Under the pieces are notes generated by a model that was not told the origin of the DNA, made no database searches, and worked only from the letters and a program-made list of their open reading frames with translations. From the NCBI GenBank assembly GCA_036794765.1, contig DAIRGB010000001.1, forward strand, positions 32,019 through 96,018: a stretch of DNA of 64,000 nt, written 5' to 3'. Both the position numbers and the translations under genes were made by a program. How positions within the stretch are numbered: the stretch's first letter is position 1; each line of letters begins with the position of its first letter. This DNA comes from DAIRGB01 sp036794765. GTDB taxonomy: Bacteria; Patescibacteriota; JAHJAL01. Shown one piece after another: positions 59,562 through 64,000 of the stretch.

Positions 59562-60509
59562 ATGGTGAAAAATACTATGTTTTCTGATTTTAAAAAACAA
59601 TTGAATAAAGGTAGGAGTAAAAAATTTGATTTGGACAATGAGACTTTTTCTCCAAAAAAGCGCGCATATTTAAGGAATATCTCCTTGAACAAGAGTAAGT
59701 TCATGATTTTGCCAATTGATCAAGGTTTGGAACATGGGCCAAGCGATTTTTTGGTAAATCCTGATTGTGGTGATCCAGAATATCAATTGGAAATTGCGAA
59801 AAAGGTGGGGTATTCGGCGATCGCGATGCAGGTTGGATTGGCGAGAAAGTATTGGTTGAAAGCAAAATATAAGAAGCATGTTCCGTTAGTTTTGAAAGTA
59901 AATGGCAAGACAAGAATACCGAAAGAGACGGAAGAGTTTTCACCTTTGAATGCGACCGTAGAAGATGCGGTGGCTTTGGGGGCTCAGGCGATTGGTTATA
60001 CTTTGTTTGTGGGAAGTGGTCGTCAAAGTGAGGATTTTGTTCAATTGCGAGATTTGAGAATAGAAGCTGATAAATATGATTTGCCGATTATTATCTGGGC
60101 GTATCCGCGAGGGTCAGTAGTGGCGGCGGATGGTGGTAAAAATAGTATTGCTGCTGTGGATTATGCGGTGAGGGTGGCGATGGAATTGGGAGCGGATGTG
60201 GTAAAATTTAATATGCCAAGTTTTCCTAAAGTCGGATTTCAAAATGATGGTGTGTTTTCCGAATATAATATTTTTAAAGATTGGAAGCAGAAAGAGTTGT
60301 TGGCAAAAGTGGTGGCAACGGCTGGTGAAATGGGAACGATATTGTCAGGTGGTGATTATGTCGATGACAAGACTTTGCTGAGTAATGTCAAAGTGGCGGT
60401 TGAATGTGGAATTGATGGAGTGATTTTTGGTCGCAACATCTGGCAGCGCAAATTTGAAGAAGCGGTAAATATGGCAGGGAAGATAAAGCAGATTTTGTTG
60501 AATAGTTGA
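59562..60509 (+). CDS. class I fructose-bisphosphate aldolase (DhnA/FbaB type)
   Basis: 315 residues. TIM-barrel enzyme that splits or forms fructose 1,6-bisphosphate. Motifs: ILPIDQGLEHGP near residue 47, IIWAYPRGS, the Schiff-base lysine in VVKFNMPSFPKV, ILSGGDYVDD, and GVIFGRNIWQR phosphate site. This is the archaeal/DhnA class I family. A GGGAGAGGA ribosome binding site precedes the ATG. It probably serves central sugar metabolism. Confidence 0.92.
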   Translation: MVKNTMFSDFKKQLNKGRSKKFDLDNETFSPKKRAYLRNISLNKSKFMILPIDQGLEHGPSDFLVNPDCGDPEYQLEIAKKVGYSAIAMQVGLARKYWLKAKYKKHVPLVLKVNGKTRIPKETEEFSPLNATVEDAVALGAQAIGYTLFVGSGRQSEDFVQLRDLRIEADKYDLPIIIWAYPRGSVVAADGGKNSIAAVDYAVRVAMELGADVVKFNMPSFPKVGFQNDGVFSEYNIFKDWKQKELLAKVVATAGEMGTILSGGDYVDDKTLLSNVKVAVECGIDGVIFGRNIWQRKFEEAVNMAGKIKQILLNS

Positions 60510-60517
60510 AAGTGAGA

Positions 60518-60553
60518 ATGTATAAACGTTTGAACGTTAGAACGTTTATACAT
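60518..60553. repeat. 13-bp palindrome with three AACGTT copies at 8-base spacing
   Basis: ATGTATAAACGTT (60518-60530) pairs with AACGTTTATACAT (60541-60553). AACGTT occurs at 60525, 60533 and 60541. It lies between the aldolase gene and tRNA-Glu; terminator or operator. Confidence 0.65.
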
Positions 60554-60579
60554 TTGTATTTCTACTTTATAGCTTGAAT

Positions 60580-60651
60580 GGCCTCATCGTCTAACGGTTA
60601 GGACGTCAGATTCTCAATCTGATAATAGGGGTTCGATTCCCCTTGGGGCTA
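60580..60651 (+). tRNA. tRNA-Glu (anticodon CTC)
   Basis: 72 bases. Acceptor GGCCTCA pairs with TGGGGCT (60644-60650) with G-T wobbles; discriminator A. Anticodon stem TCAGA/TCTGA, anticodon CTC at 60613-60615, T-arm GGGGTTCGATTCCCC. CCA not encoded. A T-run follows. Confidence 0.93.
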
Positions 60652-60751
60652 TTTTTTTCAATTGATAATTAATAATGAAAAAATAGATAAAATAAAGGTG
60701 ATTAAAAATATATCAAAAAGGATGGGTTTTGAGTTCGATTAATTTTGGTAT

Positions 60752-61846
60752 ATGGGTATTGAAAAAAATGATCAGTTGGTTGAGTTGAAGACAGATATAG
60801 ATGAAGGTATTTCAAAAAAGAAATTTGTAAAAACATTGGCAAAAAAGCTTATAAACGAAGGGTTGAAGAATTCTTTTGAGAATAAGCTTTTTTATAATTT
60901 GCTCAATAAAATGATGATGATAAAAGTAAATCGGGAAAGTTACAAGAAAACCGTTAGCGTGGTAGATAAAGATTTAATTTGTCGGCAAAATGATTTGAAG
61001 ATAATTAGAAGTGGTTTTTTTCATGGGAAAGAAAATATTACTGAAGTTGAAGATGGTCGAGGGAAAAAATATGTACTAAAAACCGGCAGAATTGAACCAT
61101 TTCAGATCAAATTATTGAAGAAAGCAAAGGAGTTGGAAAATGATTTGTGTTTTAAAGTGCCAAATATAGAAAAAGAAGGAAGTGATTGGTTGTTATTGGA
61201 AAAAATTGATGGGAGATTATTGAATGATTATTATCAATCTACTGCGGAAGATTGCGTTAAAATAAGTAATGACATTGCGTATGATTATCAAAGATTGATT
61301 TTGGCTGTCAATCAAAATAATGAATCGGGAGATTTGTTGGTAGATGGTGAACAGTGGCTGTATTCCAGGCTGAATATTTGGAGTAAGCCGATTATTGATG
61401 CTGACATGGTTGATAATGAGTTAATAACTCGCTTGAAGAATGATTTTACCAGAGTTATTAGAAACAGAGGAAAAAATTTTTTTGGATGGTCGCATGGCAA
61501 TATTACCGGTGATCATATTATGAAAACAAAAGCAGGTGATTTGTATCTGTTTGACTTGGATAAAGTATCCAGAGCAGGAAAGGGATATTATGATTTTTTG
61601 CGGGCTTTGGATTTTATGTTTTTTAAAGTAGAAGACGAACAAAAAATTTACGAAAAAATACCGAAATGGATGGATAAATATTTAGGTAGGTTTGATCAGG
61701 AAGAAGTGAAAATGGTTTTTGCTTTTCGTAATATTGGAATTTTGGGTTGGGATATTTTGCATAATAAATCGATTGAACAGGAAAAAAACCTGAACAATAA
61801 TCGTAAGATAAATTGTTTGTTGAATTTTATCAATAGAACATATTAG
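60752..61846 (+). CDS. aminoglycoside phosphotransferase-like (APH fold) protein
   Basis: 364 residues. The kinase-like fold is suggested by KKYVLKTGRIEPFQIKLL (strand and lysine of the ATP site) and WSHGNITGDHIM (His248) near the catalytic loop. LYLFDLDKVSRAGKGYYDFLR (metal-binding segment) follows. In active APH proteins the loop is HGDxxxxN; here Asp is replaced by Asn250 and the later Asn by His. It could therefore act slowly, bind nucleotide only, or use another residue. The target, perhaps a sugar, lipid or glycan head, is unknown. It overlaps nothing and precedes lgt by 17 bases. Confidence 0.65.
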   Translation: MGIEKNDQLVELKTDIDEGISKKKFVKTLAKKLINEGLKNSFENKLFYNLLNKMMMIKVNRESYKKTVSVVDKDLICRQNDLKIIRSGFFHGKENITEVEDGRGKKYVLKTGRIEPFQIKLLKKAKELENDLCFKVPNIEKEGSDWLLLEKIDGRLLNDYYQSTAEDCVKISNDIAYDYQRLILAVNQNNESGDLLVDGEQWLYSRLNIWSKPIIDADMVDNELITRLKNDFTRVIRNRGKNFFGWSHGNITGDHIMKTKAGDLYLFDLDKVSRAGKGYYDFLRALDFMFFKVEDEQKIYEKIPKWMDKYLGRFDQEEVKMVFAFRNIGILGWDILHNKSIEQEKNLNNNRKINCLLNFINRTY

Positions 61847-61863
61847 GAAAAAAAGTGGAGATT

Positions 61864-62607
61864 ATGTGGTATCAAGCGGTGCAAACAATCAATATTTTTG
61901 GTGTCTATCTCCAGGTTTGGGGATTGTTGTTGGCAGTGGGAGTGATTTGTGCTTGGTTTCTTTTTGATTATAATCTTTGGTGGCGAGGCATAAAACATGA
62001 TTCATCTTGGGTAATGTCGGGGGCAATAATATCTGGTTTGCTTGGTTCGAGGGTATTACAAATAATTCTGGATTGGGATTATTATTCAAAAAATTTGAAT
62101 AAAATTGTGGCGATATGGGAAGGGGGAATGGCATCTTATGGTGCATATATTTTCTTGTTTGTTTTTTTGTTCTGGTATATTGGAAAGTATGTGGATCGCA
62201 AAACTGATTTTTTGGAAGCTGGTATCGGGCCGATGTTTTTGGCTTTGGCAATTGCTCGAATCGGTTGTTTTATGATCAATGATCATTTTGGAAAGACAAG
62301 TGGGGTGCCGTGGGCAATTTTGTCTTTGGGGGAGATGCGTCATCCGATTTCTTTGTATTATGTTTTGATGGATTTTTCTTTGTTTTTTTTGGGGTCGTAT
62401 TTGTATTATACAAAGAAGTGTTATGATTACTTGTTTTGGTTGATGATTGGTTTATATGCGGTATTGAGATTGATGGTGGATTTGTTGTGGAAGGATTGGT
62501 TGGGAAATGATTCTTCTTTTTATGGTACAATATTGTCCAGTATTGTTTTTATCTTGATTTCTCTTGTTATGATTTGGAGAAAGATAAAAAAGAAAGCAAT
62601 ATTTTAA
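61864..62607 (+). CDS. lgt: prolipoprotein diacylglyceryl transferase
   Basis: Membrane enzyme that moves diacylglycerol to the lipobox cysteine of prelipoproteins, before cleavage by signal peptidase II. 247 residues from the ATG at 61864; the GTG at 61855, with AGGA upstream, is an equally possible start. About seven membrane segments, the WEGGMASYGAYIF element and the Lgt signature ARIGCFMINDHFGKTSGVPWA, followed by HPISLYYVL. Lipoproteins at 17.3 and 25.4 kb are likely substrates. Confidence 0.88.
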   Translation: MWYQAVQTINIFGVYLQVWGLLLAVGVICAWFLFDYNLWWRGIKHDSSWVMSGAIISGLLGSRVLQIILDWDYYSKNLNKIVAIWEGGMASYGAYIFLFVFLFWYIGKYVDRKTDFLEAGIGPMFLALAIARIGCFMINDHFGKTSGVPWAILSLGEMRHPISLYYVLMDFSLFFLGSYLYYTKKCYDYLFWLMIGLYAVLRLMVDLLWKDWLGNDSSFYGTILSSIVFILISLVMIWRKIKKKAIF

Positions 62608-62651
62608 TCAAAATTTAATCTTTTTCTTATATCTTTAAGGTGGGCTAAAAT
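62603..62651 (+). promoter_or_regulatory. phased TTTAATC repeats and -10 upstream of the response regulator
   Basis: TTTAATC at 62603 and 62614, and TTATATC at 62627, spaced by about 11-13 bases. A TAAAAT -10 lies at 62646-62651. This is the arrangement of OmpR/PhoB-type direct repeats, suggesting autoregulation. The first repeat overlaps the lgt stop. Confidence 0.5.
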
Positions 62652-62674
62652 AGTACCGTCTTATTTTATTATTT

Positions 62675-63346
62675 ATGAAAATATTAATTATCGAGGATGA
62701 AAAGAGAATAATTAGTTTTATCAAGAAGGGATTGGGTTACGAAGGATATGTGGTAGAAGAAGCATATGATGGGAAAAGTGGCTTAAATAAAGGCAAGGAC
62801 AATAGTGTCGATTTAATTATTCTGGATTTGATGTTGCCAAAAATGGATGGTATAGAGGTTTGTCGTAGTTTGAGAGAGGAGGGGATAAAGACGCCAATTA
62901 TTATGTTGACGGCCAAAGATAGTATAGATGATAAAGTAAAAGGTTTAGATGTAGGAGCCGATGATTATTTAGTAAAACCGTTTGCTTTTAAAGAATTATT
63001 GGCACGGGTCAGATCTTTGTTGAGAAGGGGAAAAACAGAGAAGCCTATATTGTTGAAGGTTGGTGATTTGGAGTTGAATCCTTCCAGTCGCGAAGTCTCT
63101 CGAGAAGGAAAATATATCCTATTAAGTAAAAAAGAGTATAGTTTGTTGGAATATTTAATGCGTAATCCAAATCAGGTATTGACCAGGACCATGATTTCGG
63201 AGCATGTATGGGATTACGATTTTGATAGTTTTACAAATACGATTGATGTGTATATTCGTTATTTGCGTAAAAAAGTTGATGATCCGTTTTCCAAGAAGTT
63301 GATCAAGACTATCAGGGGAGTGGGTTACAAAATAAGTGAAAGCTGA
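62675..63346 (+). CDS. OmpR/PhoB-family response regulator
   Basis: 223 residues. Receiver domain residues 1-120 with IIEDEKRI (acidic pair), LIILDLMLPKMDG (phospho-acceptor Asp51), MLTAKDS (Thr) and YLVKPF (Lys). The C-terminal winged-helix domain shows LELNPSSREVSREGK, LSKKEYSLLEYLMRNP and VDVYIRYLRKKV-like features, ending with GVGYKISES. It overlaps the sensor kinase start by one base, so the two form a two-component pair. The stimulus is unknown. Confidence 0.95.
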   Translation: MKILIIEDEKRIISFIKKGLGYEGYVVEEAYDGKSGLNKGKDNSVDLIILDLMLPKMDGIEVCRSLREEGIKTPIIMLTAKDSIDDKVKGLDVGADDYLVKPFAFKELLARVRSLLRRGKTEKPILLKVGDLELNPSSREVSREGKYILLSKKEYSLLEYLMRNPNQVLTRTMISEHVWDYDFDSFTNTIDVYIRYLRKKVDDPFSKKLIKTIRGVGYKISES

Positions 63347-64000
63347 TGTTAAAAAAAACGGCGCTAAAATTTCAATCTGACACTTTGTCATGTGATGCTT
63401 GTCCGATGTTGGTTGGTTTGATCAACTGGTTTAATGCTGGTTTTTTGGTAGTGGACTTGGATTATAATATTGTTTTTGCCAATCAGTACTTTTTGGTTTT
63501 ATGGAAAAAGAAAATTGAGGAAATAAGGGGAAAAAATCTGTTTTCTGCTGGCAAGAGATTTTTTGATTTGGAAAAGATGCATGATTTGTTTTCAGTCGTG
63601 ATGAGAAAAAAATCCGTTCAAGCTGATTATTGGGTGTCTTCCAAGAAACAAAATGAAGTTGATATTTTTGTATATCCATTTTTTGATATGTCGGAAAACG
63701 TTATTGGTTATGTGATAATGAGCAGGTCGGCGGCCAAGATTTCTGATTTACTGTTTAGTGATTATAAAATTGATATTTTTATCAGATATATTTTTGGTGT
63801 TATGAATGAGGGAGCAACGGTAATAGACAATAATGGTTGTTTAGAATATGCTAATCAGAGATTTTATGATTTATTGGGATATAGATCGGAAGAGCTGGTG
63901 GGAAGGCATTGGACTTATTGGTGCGATGAAAGTTATTTGTATGGAGAAAAAAATAAAAAAATTTTGAAGGGAGGTTATGTTGATAAAGGGGTGTTTAAGT
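63346..64000 (+). CDS. sensor histidine kinase with PAS domains, 5' part
   Basis: 218 codons are visible before the window ends. The start ATG overlaps the response regulator stop (TGATG). There is no membrane segment in the visible part. A first PAS-like domain spans about residues 22-130 (INWFNAGFLVVDLDYNIVFA) and a second starts near residue 150 (GVMNEGATVIDNNGCLEYAN). A CDAC pair near the N-terminus may bind metal. The kinase core lies beyond the window. It is probably a soluble or cytoplasmic sensor. Confidence 0.85.
   Translation, partial: MLKKTALKFQSDTLSCDACPMLVGLINWFNAGFLVVDLDYNIVFANQYFLVLWKKKIEEIRGKNLFSAGKRFFDLEKMHDLFSVVMRKKSVQADYWVSSKKQNEVDIFVYPFFDMSENVIGYVIMSRSAAKISDLLFSDYKIDIFIRYIFGVMNEGATVIDNNGCLEYANQRFYDLLGYRSEELVGRHWTYWCDESYLYGEKNKKILKGGYVDKGVFK

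Noticed and set aside
1..64000. UGA recoded as glycine, as in some candidate-phyla bacteria
   Set aside because: TGA ends several clear genes at the expected position (exonuclease gene at 7111-7113, response regulator at 63344-63346).

Overview
The window looks like a chromosome segment of a low-GC candidate-phyla-radiation (Patescibacteria, probably Parcubacteria-like) bacterium. This is an inference. It rests on very short intergenic gaps, slightly overlapping genes, a divergent MurD-type ligase, a class II ribonucleotide reductase with NrdR, tRNA genes without an encoded CCA end, and many short single-domain proteins of unknown function. TGA is used as a stop (for example at 7111-7113, 63344-63346), so the standard bacterial code applies. 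Across most of the window the + strand is rich in G and T whichever strand the genes use, as expected for a strongly skewed leading strand.

Layout. 1-12.3 kb: end of gyrB, then gyrA, infB, a DnaQ exonuclease joined to a decayed DinG helicase, der, lepB (opposite strand), a LytR-CpsA-Psr protein, a membrane protein and a parvulin foldase. 12.3-15.2 kb: an iteron-like repeat patch, tRNA-Asp and three unknown genes bracketed by two copies of one terminator. 15.2-34.7 kb: M16 peptidase, ndk, envelope genes, rplY, tRNA-Arg, an ATP-grasp/PLP-enzyme/LysW-like/MurD-like cluster, a Tyr/Gly-rich lipoprotein, rpmA, an RNA methyltransferase, dnaE, rplS, rnhB, a YraN nuclease and gltX. 34.8 to about 48.7 kb: an integrated element beside and overlapping tRNA-Gln. 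It carries a large serine recombinase, a RepA-like ATPase, a terminase-small-subunit-like protein, a strongly folded non-coding region, three small envelope proteins, a type III restriction-modification pair with a coupled OLD nuclease, and an Mrr-like nuclease. Its base composition differs from the host. 49-64 kb: host genes again: CaCA exchanger, def, a PD-(D/E)XK nuclease, a flippase-like membrane protein, a Kef-type exchanger, four small envelope proteins, nrdR-nrdJ, a class I aldolase, tRNA-Glu, an APH-like protein, lgt, and a response regulator with the start of its sensor kinase.

How parts fit together. gyrB/gyrA, infB, der, rplY, rplS, rpmA, gltX, def, dnaE and rnhB are informational core. 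LepB, Lgt, the LCP protein, the WecA/MraY-like transferase and MurD-like ligase imply a cell wall with lipoproteins and probably an attached glycopolymer. nrdR is preceded by a pair of NrdR-box-like sites over an extended -10 promoter and is followed by its likely target nrdJ.

Best candidates for something undescribed: (1) the PLP-enzyme/ATP-grasp pair with a LysW-like carrier that lacks the usual C-terminal acceptor motif; (2) the folded RNA-like region at 39.78-39.96 kb in the mobile element; (3) the Mod-Res-OLD operon followed by an Mrr fusion protein; (4) the exonuclease with a catalytically dead DinG half.
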